From assembly GCA_919902765.1 (NCBI GenBank), contig CAKKRP010000016.1, positions 1 to 43,461 of the forward strand: a stretch of 43,461 nucleotides of DNA. Reading direction: 5' to 3'. Below the pieces are notes generated by a model. That model was not told where the DNA came from and made no database searches. It saw only the letters and a program-made list of their open reading frames with translations. The stretch is from Gammaproteobacteria bacterium. Its GTDB lineage: Bacteria; Pseudomonadota; Gammaproteobacteria; S012-40. Of this stretch, positions 30,742 through 40,309 are shown piece by piece (within the stretch, counting starts at the first letter, position 1; the number at the start of each line of letters is the position of its first letter). A program made the translations under genes and the position numbers.

Positions 30742-31842
30742 ATGTTGAAGGTTCGCGATATTTCTCGTGGGTGGTGGCGATCAGCAGGCGCAGCGCTGAT
30801 GTGTCTTGCGTTGGTCATGCCTGGTTACGCGCAAACACCGGCCGCAGCGTCGAACGAAGCGGCCGACAGCCCACATTGCCGTTGCGCAGTAAACGCGCTG
30901 AAGGACGGCGTCAATGAATTATTGGGGTGTTTTTACGACCCCCGTTGTGGCGAAGTCAAATCGCAAATCGCCGTCGCCTTGCGCGCCCATGGTTATGGCT
31001 TGGGAGAGGCCATGCGCGGCTATGCCATTTTGCTTGCCAGTCCCGAGGTCGGCGCGGATCAAAAAGAAGAATATCGCTTGGCCTGGCAACAGTCGCGCGC
31101 CTCGCTGAAGGCGCTGAAAAAGGCCATCCCGTTTCGCGGTTATGAAGAACAAGTCGATCCCTTGGTCGTGGATTTCGACGATTACGAGGCCAATTTTCAT
31201 CGTTATTATTATCGGTTCAGCATCGGGTTCGAGTACATCAGCATCAACTCTTTGTTTCAAACGGGTGTGCCGCGCATCGGTTTTTTAGTCTATCGGCGCT
31301 ATAGCGAAGTCCCGGAAATGCATGAAGGCTTCGGTTTTTATGGTGTGCATTTTTCCGGCGGATTGTTAATGACCAGTTCCGCCGAGGCGCAAATTAATGA
31401 TAAAACGGCGAAAGGGAACGTAGAAAATACCTTGGAAGTGACGGCCGAAGTGTTTGTCCCGGTGTTGCATTCGATAATTTCATTGGACCGGTCTTCTACC
31501 GACTATATGGGGTTTATGGCCGCCTACGGTGCTAAGAAGACCGACACCGATGCGCAAATCAGCAGCCGTGGATATTTTGGAATACGCAATATCCTCAATC
31601 CGGAAACCTATGTCGATATTTTGTTGGGGCGTACCGTTTCCGTCAGCAAACAACGTTTGGAAATTCGCGGCCAATTACCCGTGTATAAATTTGTCCATGG
31701 TTCACGCATCTATCTGGGCGGCATTATGAACACCCGTGTGCCATGGTCGTCGCCGGAAGACAGCCGCGATGTATTGCGTTTCTATTTGACATGGAATGTC
31801 GAACTTGATCGTATCCTGGGTTTATTTAGCACCGCGATGTAA
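30742..31842 (+). CDS. Exported protein of unknown function downstream of secF
   Basis: I do not recognise this 366-residue protein. It has a probable signal peptide (about 1-30, ending PGYA). A short Cys cluster follows (C46, C48, C63, C69 in HCRCAVN and GCFYDPRC) that could form two disulfides, then a helical stretch (about 75-130). From about 155 to the end there are alternating aromatic and polar residues typical of beta-strands ([32 protein letters not shown]), suggesting an outer-membrane barrel or beta-rich surface protein. Spacing to secF is 14 bases. A TTTTTTTT run follows the stop without a strong hairpin. Confidence 0.7.
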   Translation: MLKVRDISRGWWRSAGAALMCLALVMPGYAQTPAAASNEAADSPHCRCAVNALKDGVNELLGCFYDPRCGEVKSQIAVALRAHGYGLGEAMRGYAILLASPEVGADQKEEYRLAWQQSRASLKALKKAIPFRGYEEQVDPLVVDFDDYEANFHRYYYRFSIGFEYISINSLFQTGVPRIGFLVYRRYSEVPEMHEGFGFYGVHFSGGLLMTSSAEAQINDKTAKGNVENTLEVTAEVFVPVLHSIISLDRSSTDYMGFMAAYGAKKTDTDAQISSRGYFGIRNILNPETYVDILLGRTVSVSKQRLEIRGQLPVYKFVHGSRIYLGGIMNTRVPWSSPEDSRDVLRFYLTWNVELDRILGLFSTAM

Positions 31843-31925
31843 GGTGGCGTTTTTTTTCAGTAATAACCCTAAAATATGCCACCACACATCGCGGCGATGT
31901 TTTAGAAAACCGGCGCGAATTGCGT

Positions 31926-31931
31926 TATAAT
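31926..31931 (+). promoter_or_regulatory. Probable glyA promoter -10 box
   Basis: A consensus TATAAT lies 57 bases before the glyA ATG. The best -35 at 18-19 bases is poor (TTAGAA or TTTAGA near 31901-31907), so the promoter may need an activator. This leaves about 50 bases of leader. Confidence 0.45.
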
Positions 31932-31988
31932 TGGCGTCTTTCCGTAGCCGCCTCCGCTGGGGTGGGGTACACCACGAGGTACAAAAGC

Positions 31989-33242
31989 ATGTTTACGCGT
32001 GAAATGACCATTGCCGGGTTCGATGATGAATTGTGGGCGGCCATCCAAAAAGAAGAGCGTCGGCAGGAAGATCATATCGAGTTGATCGCATCGGAAAACT
32101 ACGCCAGCCCCCGCGTCATGCAGGCCCAGGGCTCGGTGCTCACGAATAAATACGCCGAAGGTTATCCCGGTAAACGCTATTACGGCGGTTGCGAATATGT
32201 CGATCAGGTGGAAGTCTTGGCCATCGAGCGCGTAAAACAACTGTTTGGCGCGGCTTACGCCAATGTCCAACCGCATTCCGGCTCGCAGGCCAACACCGCT
32301 GTGTATATGGCATTGTTGAACCCCGGCGACACCGTGTTAGGCATGAGTCTGGCGCATGGTGGGCATTTGACACATGGCGCCAAGGCCAATTTTTCCGGCA
32401 AGATTTATAACGCCGTGCAGTACGGCATTACCGAAGACACCGGTGAGGTCGATTACAAACAAGTCGAGGCCCTCGCGCGCGCGCACAAACCGAAGATGAT
32501 TATCGCCGGATTTTCCGCCTATTCGCGTGTCATGGACTGGGCGCGCTTTCGCGTCATTGCCGATAGCGTGGGTGCTTATTTGATGGTGGACATGGCCCAT
32601 GTGGCCGGCTTGATCGCCGTCGGCCTTTACCCTAATCCGGTGCCTCACGCCCATGTGGTGACTTCGACGACGCATAAAACGCTACGTGGCCCGCGCGGTG
32701 GGTTTATAGTCGCCCAGGCCAACCCGGACATCGAGAAAAAACTCAATTCCATCGTTTTTCCCGGCATCCAAGGCGGGCCGTTAATGCACGTCATCGCCGC
32801 CAAGGCCGTGGCCTTTAAAGAGGCATTGCAACCCGAGTTTAAAGACTATCAGCGCCAGGTGGTCAAAAACGCCCGTGCGATGGTTGCGCGTTTAATGGAA
32901 TATGGCTTTAAAATCGTTTCCGGTGGCACCGATAATCATTTGCTTTTATTAGATTTACGTGACAAATCGCTGACCGGTAAGGATGCCGAGGCCGTGCTCG
33001 GTCGCGCTAATCTCACCGTCAATAAAAATGCCGTGCCCAATGACCCGCAATCGCCTTTTGTGACCAGCGGTTTACGTATCGGCACGCCTGCGGCCACTAC
33101 GCGCGGCTTTAAAGAAGCGGAGATGCGCCAGATTGCCGATTGGATATGCCGTTTATTGGAAGAACCGGGCAGCGACGTGGCCATCAATACGATCAAAAAC
33201 GAAGTATTGGCCTTGTGCAAACGTTTTCCTGTGTATAGTTAA
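31989..33242 (+). CDS. glyA: Serine hydroxymethyltransferase
   Basis: GlyA interconverts serine and glycine with tetrahydrofolate, the main source of one-carbon units. From ATG 31989 the product is 417 residues, the same as E. coli GlyA, behind GAGGT. The PLP-binding lysine is K230 in [12 protein letters not shown]. Other hallmarks are [33 protein letters not shown] and [21 protein letters not shown] start 23 codons earlier lies across the -10 box and is rejected. nrdR and ribD follow in the same direction, a common proteobacterial order. Confidence 0.98.
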   Translation: MFTREMTIAGFDDELWAAIQKEERRQEDHIELIASENYASPRVMQAQGSVLTNKYAEGYPGKRYYGGCEYVDQVEVLAIERVKQLFGAAYANVQPHSGSQANTAVYMALLNPGDTVLGMSLAHGGHLTHGAKANFSGKIYNAVQYGITEDTGEVDYKQVEALARAHKPKMIIAGFSAYSRVMDWARFRVIADSVGAYLMVDMAHVAGLIAVGLYPNPVPHAHVVTSTTHKTLRGPRGGFIVAQANPDIEKKLNSIVFPGIQGGPLMHVIAAKAVAFKEALQPEFKDYQRQVVKNARAMVARLMEYGFKIVSGGTDNHLLLLDLRDKSLTGKDAEAVLGRANLTVNKNAVPNDPQSPFVTSGLRIGTPAATTRGFKEAEMRQIADWICRLLEEPGSDVAINTIKNEVLALCKRFPVYS

Positions 33243-33272
33243 CGCTGCGCATCGAATGTAGGGGGCGTGGAC

Positions 33273-33800
33273 ATGCGCTGTCCCTTTTGTAACGCCGAAG
33301 ATACCAAGGTCATAGATTCGCGGCTTGCCAATGAAGGTGAGGCGGTGCGGCGGCGGCGTGAGTGTTTAACGTGCAGCGAGCGTTTCACTACTTACGAAAC
33401 CGCCGAATTGACCTTGCCACGCGTGATTAAACGTAGTGGCGTACGTGAGGTTTTCGATGCGGCCAAATTGCGTGGCGGTCTGCAACGGGCCTTGGAGCGT
33501 CGGCCGGTGGCGACCGAGGCCGTGGAAGACATCATTCATCGTATCATGCGGCGCATGCGCGCCAGCGGCGAACGCGAAGTGGCGACGCGCCAAATCGGTA
33601 CCTGGGTCATGGACGAGTTGCGTGAACTCGATCAAATCGCCTATGTGCGATTTGCCTCGGTGTACCGCAGTTTTCAAGATGTCAGCGAGTTTCGTGAAGA
33701 GATTGATCGCTTAGAACAACGACCCACGCCGGAATTGCGCGAGCGCCAAATTCAATTATTACCCGACCCCGATGACGCCGCTAACGACCCCCCAGTCTGA
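33273..33800 (+). CDS. nrdR: Transcriptional repressor NrdR
   Basis: NrdR is the ATP/dATP-sensing repressor of ribonucleotide reductase genes. I choose ATG 33273 ([17 protein letters not shown]) because GGGGG lies 7 bases before it; the GTG at 33267 is too close to that site. The 175-residue protein has the zinc ribbon CPFC...CLTC within its first 40 residues, followed by the ATP-cone domain ([20 protein letters not shown]). It ends [15 protein letters not shown] plus an extended tail that overlaps ribD by 29 bases. Confidence 0.97.
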   Translation: MRCPFCNAEDTKVIDSRLANEGEAVRRRRECLTCSERFTTYETAELTLPRVIKRSGVREVFDAAKLRGGLQRALERRPVATEAVEDIIHRIMRRMRASGEREVATRQIGTWVMDELRELDQIAYVRFASVYRSFQDVSEFREEIDRLEQRPTPELRERQIQLLPDPDDAANDPPV

Positions 33801-34869
33801 TTACGCATACATGGCCCTGGCGCTACGCCTGGCGGAGCAGGGTTTGTATACGACCGACCCGAATCCGCGCGTCGGTTGTGTCATCGTGCGCGACGGCGAA
33901 ATCGTTGGTACGGGATATCATCAACGTGCGGGGGAACCCCACGCCGAAGTGCATGCGCTACGCGTCGCCGCTGAACGCGCGCGCGGGGCGGATGTCTACG
34001 TTACCTTAGAACCCTGCAACCATCACGGACGTACCCCGCCGTGTAGCGAGGCCTTGATTCAGGCCGGGGTGGCGCGTGTGATCATCGCAGCATCCGATCC
34101 GCATCCCAAGGCCAGTGGTGGCGAGGCTGCCTTACGCGCGGCGGGCATAGGGGTTGAACAGGGCATGCTCGCGGCGCAAGCGGAGGCCCAAAACATCGGT
34201 TTCTTCGCGCGTTGGCGGCGCGGTCGGCCATGGGTGCGTAGCAAAATTGCGATGAGTTTAGATGGTCGTACCGCGCTCGCCTCCGGCGAGAGTCAGTGGA
34301 TCACCGGGGCGGCGGCGCGGCGCGATGTGCAACAATGGCGCGCGCGTAGTTCGGCGCTACTCACCGGCAGCGGCACCGTGCTCGCGGACGATCCGCGTTT
34401 AACCGTACGCGAGCTGGATTTAGGTGTGCCGGTGACGCGCCTACCTATGCGCGTGGTGGTGGATAGCGCGGCGCGTACCCCTGCGCGTGCAGCCATCTTG
34501 AGTGCGGAGGCCCGCACGCTCATGGTCACAGCGGGCGGGCGCGGCGCGTGGCCGACGCATGTTGAACACATGGCGTGCGCCGACGCCGCAGGGCGTGTCG
34601 ATTTAAATGCGCTGATGTTGGCATTGGCGCGGCGCGATGTCAACGAGGTGTTGGTTGAGGCCGGGGCGCGCTTAAACGGCGCATTATTGAGCGCCGGCTT
34701 AATCGACGAATGTATTTTTTATATCGCGCCGGCATTATTGGGTGACGGCGCGCGCGGTTTATTTCATTTGCCGCACATCGCCACGTTGCGCGACAAGATT
34801 GCGTTAGAAATCTCCGATGTGCGCGCCGTGGGTACAGATTGGCGGGTGACGGCGACGCCTAAATATTAA
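33772..34869 (+). CDS. ribD: Riboflavin biosynthesis deaminase/reductase RibD
   Basis: This is a bifunctional enzyme of riboflavin synthesis. The N-terminal cytidine-deaminase-like domain has the zinc motifs HAEVHAL and [11 protein letters not shown] (deaminates the pyrimidine product of GTP cyclohydrolase II). The C-terminal reductase domain (from about 150: [25 protein letters not shown]) uses NADPH. The 365 residues fit the family (E. coli 367). The start overlaps nrdR by 29 bases; an ATG at 33811 is possible but would trim the first helix. No other rib gene is present; the gene converges with rpoH 11 bases away. Confidence 0.96.
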   Translation: MTPLTTPQSDYAYMALALRLAEQGLYTTDPNPRVGCVIVRDGEIVGTGYHQRAGEPHAEVHALRVAAERARGADVYVTLEPCNHHGRTPPCSEALIQAGVARVIIAASDPHPKASGGEAALRAAGIGVEQGMLAAQAEAQNIGFFARWRRGRPWVRSKIAMSLDGRTALASGESQWITGAAARRDVQQWRARSSALLTGSGTVLADDPRLTVRELDLGVPVTRLPMRVVVDSAARTPARAAILSAEARTLMVTAGGRGAWPTHVEHMACADAAGRVDLNALMLALARRDVNEVLVEAGARLNGALLSAGLIDECIFYIAPALLGDGARGLFHLPHIATLRDKIALEISDVRAVGTDWRVTATPKY

Positions 34870-34879
34870 ACCCGGCAAT

Positions 34880-35728
34880 TCACACCACCAAACTGGTCTT
34901 TAATTTTTTTAGCGCGTTGGTTTCCAATTGGCGGATGCGCTCCGCCGATACTTGGTAGCGCGCCGCGAGGTCTTGCAGCGTGGCCTTGTCGTCATTGAGC
35001 CAGCGCAGGCGTAGGATTTCGCGCGAACGTTCGTCCAGCTTGGCGAGCGCGACGTGCAGGCGGTCGGTGTTGTGGGTTTCCCACTGGGCGTCTTCGAGCA
35101 TGCGCGAGGGCTCGCTACGGGAGTCGGCGAGATAGGCCGCCGGGGCATGATATTCTTGCTCGTCATCGTCGTCGGCATAACCGTCAAAAGGGGCATCTTG
35201 GGTGGCTAGGCGTTGTTCCATTTCTAGCACGGTTTCGGCGCTTACACCTAAATCGCGCGCCACGGCCTCAACTTCTTCGCGCGTGAACCAGCCCAGGCGT
35301 TTTTTCGCCTTACGTAAATTAAAGAATAATTTGCGTTGCGCCTTGGTGGTGGCGACTTTGGCGATGCGCCAATTACGCAGGATGAATTCATGTATCTCGG
35401 CGCGTATCCAATGCACGGCAAACGACACCAGGCGCACATTCATGCTCGGGTCGAAGCGTTTGATGGCCTTCATCAGGCCGATGTTGCCTTCTTGTATCAG
35501 GTCGGCCTGGGGGAGATTGTAACCGCTATAGCCCCGCGCGATATGTACTACATAACGTAGATGGGCCAATACGAGTCGTCGTGCGGCCTCAAGGTCGCCG
35601 TCTTGACGCAGTTTAACGGCCAGTTCGTGCTCTTCCTCTGCGGTGAGCGCAGGGATGCGGTTGGCGAACTGAATATAGGCATCCAAGTTACCAAGGGGGC
35701 TGGCGATTTGTACCGGGTATTGGCGCAT
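34880..35728 (-). CDS. rpoH: Heat-shock sigma factor RpoH (sigma-32)
   Basis: RpoH directs RNA polymerase to chaperone and protease genes. The 282-residue product (E. coli 284) shows region 2 ([38 protein letters not shown]). The RpoH box [13 protein letters not shown] at 131-143 separates RpoH from other sigma-70 members, and region 4 ([14 protein letters not shown]) is present. GAGGT precedes the ATG. It lies downstream of ftsX on the same strand with a 165-base gap containing tandem CIRCE operators, which implies its own HrcA-controlled transcription in addition to any ftsYEX read-through. Confidence 0.97.
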   Translation of the reverse strand: MRQYPVQIASPLGNLDAYIQFANRIPALTAEEEHELAVKLRQDGDLEAARRLVLAHLRYVVHIARGYSGYNLPQADLIQEGNIGLMKAIKRFDPSMNVRLVSFAVHWIRAEIHEFILRNWRIAKVATTKAQRKLFFNLRKAKKRLGWFTREEVEAVARDLGVSAETVLEMEQRLATQDAPFDGYADDDDEQEYHAPAAYLADSRSEPSRMLEDAQWETHNTDRLHVALAKLDERSREILRLRWLNDDKATLQDLAARYQVSAERIRQLETNALKKLKTSLVV

Positions 35729-35763
35729 ATCGGTGGACCTCGACTCTAAGGAACATCATTAGC

Positions 35764-35790
35764 TTAGCACTCTATCGGCCAAAGTGCCAG
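35764..35790 (-). promoter_or_regulatory. Second, degenerate CIRCE-like site upstream of rpoH
   Basis: TTAGCACTC (35764-35772), nine bases, then AAGTGCCAG (35782-35790). The first arm is perfect and the second matches GAGTGCTAA at 6 of 9 positions. It lies 5 bp from the perfect CIRCE, at a 32-bp repeat distance (about three DNA turns), so two HrcA dimers could bind on the same face. Confidence 0.7.
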
Positions 35791-35795
35791 CAGAT

Positions 35796-35822
35796 TTAGC
35801 ACTCGTAGCCATAGAGTGCTAA
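35796..35822 (-). promoter_or_regulatory. Perfect CIRCE operator (HrcA binding site) upstream of rpoH
   Basis: TTAGCACTC (35796-35804), a 9-base spacer, and GAGTGCTAA (35814-35822) match the CIRCE consensus at all 18 arm positions. CIRCE is bound by the heat-shock repressor HrcA, classically in front of groESL and dnaK operons. Here the only gene it can serve is rpoH, whose ATG is 67 bases away; ftsX ends 71 bases on the other side. An AT-rich block at 35826-35893, with several TATAAT-like and TTGAAC sequences on the minus strand, probably holds the promoter; exact hexamers are not clear. Confidence 0.95.
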
Positions 35823-35893
35823 TCGGTCGGGAAAGTTCAATATTATTAAACGCTTATATTTTAAGTGATTGAAACTATTTATATTATAGCATC

Positions 35894-36925
35894 TTAGGAC
35901 GGGTTGATGACGCGCAAGTAGCGGCTGACGGCCAGCCATGAGCCGCCTACGCCCAGGGCCAAGCCACCCGCCAATAACGCAAGTATAGCCCAGGGGCCAG
36001 GGCTCGCAACGAGGAACTGACTGCCATATAAGGCGGCGACTTGGCTGACTCCATGACTAAACCCGTTAAAACTCACCGCCACGATGACCCATGCTACCAG
36101 GCCGCCCCCTAATCCATAGGCCGCCCCCACATAGATAAAGGGGCGACGCACATAATGATTGGTGGCCCCCAGTAGTTTATACACCTCAATTTGTTCGTGA
36201 TAACTCTGACTCATCAGCCGGATCGTGTTACCTACGATGAGCAATACCGCCAATGCCGCCAGCCCGCTCAGCCACGCGATGGTCTGTTGGGCCAGGTCCA
36301 GCAAGGCGTATAAGCGCTGCACCCATGCGGTATCGAGTTGCGCGCTTGCGACGCCCGGCTCCGCCTGCAAAGCATTCAATAATTGCGTCAGGCGCGCACT
36401 ATCACTACCGCGCAGCTCGGGTTGTACCAAGAGCACGGCCGGGAGGGGGTTTTCATCCACCACATCGAGGGCCGCGCCTAGTCCTGAGGCGGCGCGGAAT
36501 TCATCCCAGGCTTGTTGGCTGCTGATGGAATGGGCGCTATGCACCTCGGGGCGTTGGCGAATATGGGCAGCGATCTGATCGATTTGCGCGCTAGGGAGGT
36601 TTTGGCGCAGAAATACGCTGATCTGAACGCTACTATTCCACCCTTTGCTCAGTTGACGGGCATTGTCCACTAGCGCGTATAGACCGACCGGCAAGGCCAA
36701 GGCGATGCCCAACACGCTACACGTCAGCAGCGCGCCCAGCGGCGCTTGGCGCAAACGCCTCCACGCCTCATGGGTCGCGAGACGTTGTTGCAGCACTAGC
36801 TGTTGTAGCCAGCCCTCTTGACGGAAACGCCGCGCGGCAGGGGCGTCCGGGATGGGGGCAGGGATAGTGCGCAACGGGCGCGGCGTGGCCCCCTGCGGGG
36901 CATTTTTGCGGAATTTATTAGACAT
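35894..36925 (-). CDS. ftsX: Cell division protein FtsX
   Basis: FtsX is the membrane partner of FtsE; the complex relays division signals to periplasmic murein hydrolase activators. The 343-residue protein has a cytoplasmic N-terminus, a first membrane segment near 67-86 (LLTCSVLGIALALPVGLYAL), a periplasmic domain (about 90-215), and three more C-terminal segments (near 218, 270 and 313). The sequence NTIRLMSQSYHEQIEVYKLLGATNHYVRRPF is typical of the family. It follows ftsE by 4 bases. Confidence 0.96.
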   Translation of the reverse strand: MSNKFRKNAPQGATPRPLRTIPAPIPDAPAARRFRQEGWLQQLVLQQRLATHEAWRRLRQAPLGALLTCSVLGIALALPVGLYALVDNARQLSKGWNSSVQISVFLRQNLPSAQIDQIAAHIRQRPEVHSAHSISSQQAWDEFRAASGLGAALDVVDENPLPAVLLVQPELRGSDSARLTQLLNALQAEPGVASAQLDTAWVQRLYALLDLAQQTIAWLSGLAALAVLLIVGNTIRLMSQSYHEQIEVYKLLGATNHYVRRPFIYVGAAYGLGGGLVAWVIVAVSFNGFSHGVSQVAALYGSQFLVASPGPWAILALLAGGLALGVGGSWLAVSRYLRVINPS

Positions 36926-36929
36926 GGCG

Positions 36930-37595
36930 TTAGGCGCGACGGTCCTCTACGATGCCGCCATCACGCAAAGTGATAACGCGCCGTTTTAAGTCTTGCACGA
37001 GGTCGTGATCGTGGCTCGCGATCAAGGCGGTCGTGCCCATTTGGATCAATTGAATAAACATATTCATAATTTCGCGCGACAATGCCGGATCGAGGTTACC
37101 GGTGGGTTCATCGGCCAGCAACACGGGTGGGCGCGTCACCACGGCGCGCGCGATGCCCACGCGTTGTTGTTCGCCGCTGGACAGGGTTTGCGGCAAGGCC
37201 TTTTCTTTCGACAGCAGGCCGACCGTATCAAGGGCGGCGCGGACGCGGCTCCCGATGTCTTGTGGGCGCTGTCCGGCAATTAACAAGGGTAACGCCACAT
37301 TCTCATATACCGAACGGTCATTTAGCAAACGCGGATTCTGAAACACAAAGCCGATTTTGCGGCGCAATGCGGGGATATGGCGCGTGCGTATGCCGCTTAG
37401 GTCTTGGCCGTCGATGATGACCTTGCCCCAGGTCGCGTTTTCCATGGCCGCCAGCAATTTCAGCAGCGTGCTCTTGCCGGCCCCGGAGGGGCCGGTCAAA
37501 AAGGCCAATTCGCCTTTATCCAAATGCAGGTTGATATGGCGCAAGGCCTCAAAACCGCCCGGATAAGTCTTGATCACATCAGTGCATCGGATCAT
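36930..37595 (-). CDS. ftsE: Cell division ATP-binding protein FtsE
   Basis: FtsE is the ABC-type ATPase of the FtsEX complex. The 221-residue product (E. coli 222) has Walker A GPSGAGKST, the Q-loop region FVFQNPRLLNDRSVYENV, signature LSSGEQQR, Walker B VLLADEPTGNLD, and the switch His in ALIASHDHDLV. It is packed tightly between ftsY (9-base gap) and ftsX (4-base gap), the standard ftsYEX operon. Confidence 0.98.
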   Translation of the reverse strand: MIRCTDVIKTYPGGFEALRHINLHLDKGELAFLTGPSGAGKSTLLKLLAAMENATWGKVIIDGQDLSGIRTRHIPALRRKIGFVFQNPRLLNDRSVYENVALPLLIAGQRPQDIGSRVRAALDTVGLLSKEKALPQTLSSGEQQRVGIARAVVTRPPVLLADEPTGNLDPALSREIMNMFIQLIQMGTTALIASHDHDLVQDLKRRVITLRDGGIVEDRRA

Positions 37596-37604
37596 TTAAT
37601 AGCC

Positions 37605-38588
37605 CTAGGTTGGCGCGCTGAGCAAGGCGTCTACGAATTGTTCCGCATCAAATGGCCGCAGGTCGTCTAAGCCTTCACCTATGCCGATAAAGCGTATCGG
37701 TATCCCCAGGCGCTGGGCCAGTGCGAACACGATGCCGCCTTTGGCCGTGCCATCCAGTTTGGTCAGCACAATACCGGTAATGCCGATGGCTTGGTGAAAT
37801 TGTACGGCTTGCTGCAAGGCGTTTTGGCCGTTGCCCGCGTCGATCACCAGCAGCGTTTCATGGGGTGCGCTAGGGTCTTGTTTGCCCAATACGCGTTTAA
37901 TTTTTTTAAGTTCGTCCATCAAGTTCGCTTGCGTATGCAAACGTCCCGCCGTATCGGCGATTAATACATCGGCATGACGCGCGGTGGCGGCCTGCAGCGC
38001 ATCGAAGACCACTGCGGCCGCATCCGCTCCCGCCGCTTGGGCGATGACCGGTGTCTGATTGCGTTCACCCCAGACTAATAATTGTTCAATCGCTGCGGCG
38101 CGAAAGGTATCGCCGGCCGCGAGCACCACTTGATAACCCTCGCGGTGCAGGTAGTGGGTGAGTTTCCCCAAGGTGGTGGTTTTGCCCGCGCCGTTAATGC
38201 CCACCATTAAAACGACAAACGGGGTGGCGCGCGTTTTTTCGATGACCAGCGGTCGCGCCACCGGCGTCAACAATACCAACATATTCCGGCGTAGCGCCAA
38301 TTTGAGTTGCGCGCCATCGGCCAACTCGCGGCGCGCAAGGCGCTGTTGGATATCCGCCAGGATGCGCTGCGTCGCCGCAACGCCGACATCCGCGCCTAAT
38401 AATAATTCTTCGAGCTCGTCCAGTGCCTCGTGAGAGATGGCGCGTCCAAACAGGCGTTGCAAACCATCGCCTAAGGCCGTGCGTGTGCGCGCCAGTCCGC
38501 CGGTCAGGCGGCTAAGCCAATGCTGGTTGGGGGCAGTGTCGGGGTCGCCTTGCGTCATTGTATTCTTTGCGGTTTTGAAACCAAACAT
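37605..38588 (-). CDS. ftsY: Signal recognition particle receptor FtsY
   Basis: FtsY receives SRP-ribosome complexes at the membrane and forms a twin GTPase with Ffh. The 327 residues hold the N domain and the GTPase domain, with G1 [14 protein letters not shown], then [21 protein letters not shown] and [10 protein letters not shown]. The long acidic A domain of E. coli FtsY (about 200 residues) is missing; only about 20 residues precede the NG core. AGAGG precedes the ATG. It is first in the ftsY-ftsE-ftsX-rpoH run and divergent from the M16 peptidases. Confidence 0.97.
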   Translation of the reverse strand: MFGFKTAKNTMTQGDPDTAPNQHWLSRLTGGLARTRTALGDGLQRLFGRAISHEALDELEELLLGADVGVAATQRILADIQQRLARRELADGAQLKLALRRNMLVLLTPVARPLVIEKTRATPFVVLMVGINGAGKTTTLGKLTHYLHREGYQVVLAAGDTFRAAAIEQLLVWGERNQTPVIAQAAGADAAAVVFDALQAATARHADVLIADTAGRLHTQANLMDELKKIKRVLGKQDPSAPHETLLVIDAGNGQNALQQAVQFHQAIGITGIVLTKLDGTAKGGIVFALAQRLGIPIRFIGIGEGLDDLRPFDAEQFVDALLSAPT

Positions 38589-38905
38589 GCATGCCTCTGT
38601 CGAATTCGGTACTCAACCCGGAATTCCCGATGCGGGTGTAGATGTGCGGCCGCATGGAAAAACAAGGTTCAAAGATGTTATCGTACCACTCCTTGGGGGG
38701 ATGGGTTAAGTATTGGGTCGATATGCGGGCGAAGAAATCCAACTGTCGGGTGGTTCCGCGTGCTTGGTAAGTAAGCTTGGCGATGGGGTAAACCTCCTGG
38801 TGATATAAATTTAATGAATGGGCACGCTCCATGCGTAGCTTCCCGGAGCGCTGTAAAAACCGGTGCCGGTGTGCGGTAAATTTTAATTGATTGTGTGAGG
38901 AAAAT
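38589..38905. promoter_or_regulatory. Divergent intergenic region between ftsY and the M16 peptidase genes
   Basis: These 317 bases must carry promoters for both directions, but I see no convincing -35/-10 pair. The minus strand stays open through the whole gap and into ftsY in another frame. It could encode about 105 residues from an ATG near 38830 and includes an AGGAGG at about 38790, but its product resembles nothing I know. I do not call it a gene. Confidence 0.4.
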
Positions 38906-40309
38906 ATGACATTGCAAAACACCACGTCGAAAGGCGTGTACGCAGCGGTCGGAATGTGTGTAGGCGGGTGGTTATGCAGCGGACTGGCGTGGGGCTTGGA
39001 TAACACCGTGCATGAAAAGACCCTGGGTAATGGGCTCAAAGTCGTGGTGAAGGAAGATCATCGCGCGCCGGTAGTGGTGTCGGAGGTGTGGTACAAAGTG
39101 GGTTCGAGCTACGAACACGATGGCATTACCGGTTTGTCGCATATGTTGGAACACATGATGTTTAAAGGCACCAAAAAACATCCCCCAAATGAATTTTCGC
39201 GCATCGTATCAAAAAACGGCGGGCGTGAAAACGCCTTTACCGGACGCGATTACACCGCTTATTATCAACAATTGGAAAAGAGTCGTTTGCCGATCAGCTT
39301 TGAATTAGAGGCGGATCGTATGCGCAATCTGGTTTTGAAAAAAGATGAATTCATCAAAGAGGTGCAGGTCGTCATGGAGGAGCGTAGGATGCGCACCGAC
39401 GACGAACCGAATGCCGTGACGAGCGAGCAATTTTTTGCGACCGCATATATCAACAGTCCCTATTCTCATCCCGTGATCGGATGGATGAACGACCTGGAAA
39501 ATATGCAGTTGGAAGACTTGCAACGCTGGTATGAAACTTGGTATGCGCCCAACAACGCCACCCTCGTCGTGGTCGGGGATGTGCGATACTCCGAGGTGTT
39601 CAGCCTCGCCGAAAAATATTTTGGCGGATTAAAAAAATCCGCAATACCGGTGCAGAAACCGCGTGTCGAAATCGCCCAGCGAGGGCAGCGTCGTGTGGTT
39701 GTCAAGGCCAAGGCGGAAGTGCCGGTGTTAATAATGGGATATAAAACGCCGTCATTAAAAACCGTGCGCGAAGATTGGGAACCCTATGCATTAGAAGTGT
39801 TGGCCGCAGTGCTCGATGGCGGCTCCAGCGCGCGACTTACCAAAAATTTAGTGCGCGGCGCTCAAATTGCGACCTCGGTGGACGCAGAATATGACGCCTT
39901 TACGCCACGCCAAGAGCTGTTTATGGTTTCCGGCACCCCCGCACAAAACAAGTCGATCAGCGAATTGGAAGCGGCCATACACGCGCAGTTGGAGATGCTG
40001 AAAAAAGATCTGATCGACGACCAGGAACTCAGCCGCATTAAGGCGCAGGTGGTGGCGGCGAAGGTCTACGAAAAAGATTCGGTTTATTATCAGGCGATGA
40101 TAATAGGCATGTTGGAAACCATGGGGTTTAATTGGCGTATGGGTGAACAATATTCGGAAAAAATTCGCGCCGTGACCGCCGCACAAGTACGCAGCGTCGC
40201 GCAACGCTATTTGTTGGACGATCAACTGACCGTTGCCGTATTGGAACCGCAAGTCATGAGTAACGGCGCAACCGCGCCCGTTGTTGGAGGGATGTCCGAT
40301 GTTCGCTAA
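38906..40309 (+). CDS. M16 family zinc metallopeptidase, catalytic subunit
   Basis: From ATG 38906 behind GTGAGG, 467 residues begin with an export signal (about 1-30, GGWLCSGLAWG). The inverted zinc motif HMLEH is at residues 79-83, and the third ligand is E158 or E159, matching the usual spacing of about 76. GRDYTAYYQQL and LEADRMRNLVL are typical of bacterial pitrilysin/insulinase-like proteases. The neighbour encodes a similar protein without the zinc site, so the two likely form a heterodimeric periplasmic peptidase. From memory, Pseudomonas has the same pair beside ftsY. Confidence 0.94.
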   Translation: MTLQNTTSKGVYAAVGMCVGGWLCSGLAWGLDNTVHEKTLGNGLKVVVKEDHRAPVVVSEVWYKVGSSYEHDGITGLSHMLEHMMFKGTKKHPPNEFSRIVSKNGGRENAFTGRDYTAYYQQLEKSRLPISFELEADRMRNLVLKKDEFIKEVQVVMEERRMRTDDEPNAVTSEQFFATAYINSPYSHPVIGWMNDLENMQLEDLQRWYETWYAPNNATLVVVGDVRYSEVFSLAEKYFGGLKKSAIPVQKPRVEIAQRGQRRVVVKAKAEVPVLIMGYKTPSLKTVREDWEPYALEVLAAVLDGGSSARLTKNLVRGAQIATSVDAEYDAFTPRQELFMVSGTPAQNKSISELEAAIHAQLEMLKKDLIDDQELSRIKAQVVAAKVYEKDSVYYQAMIIGMLETMGFNWRMGEQYSEKIRAVTAAQVRSVAQRYLLDDQLTVAVLEPQVMSNGATAPVVGGMSDVR

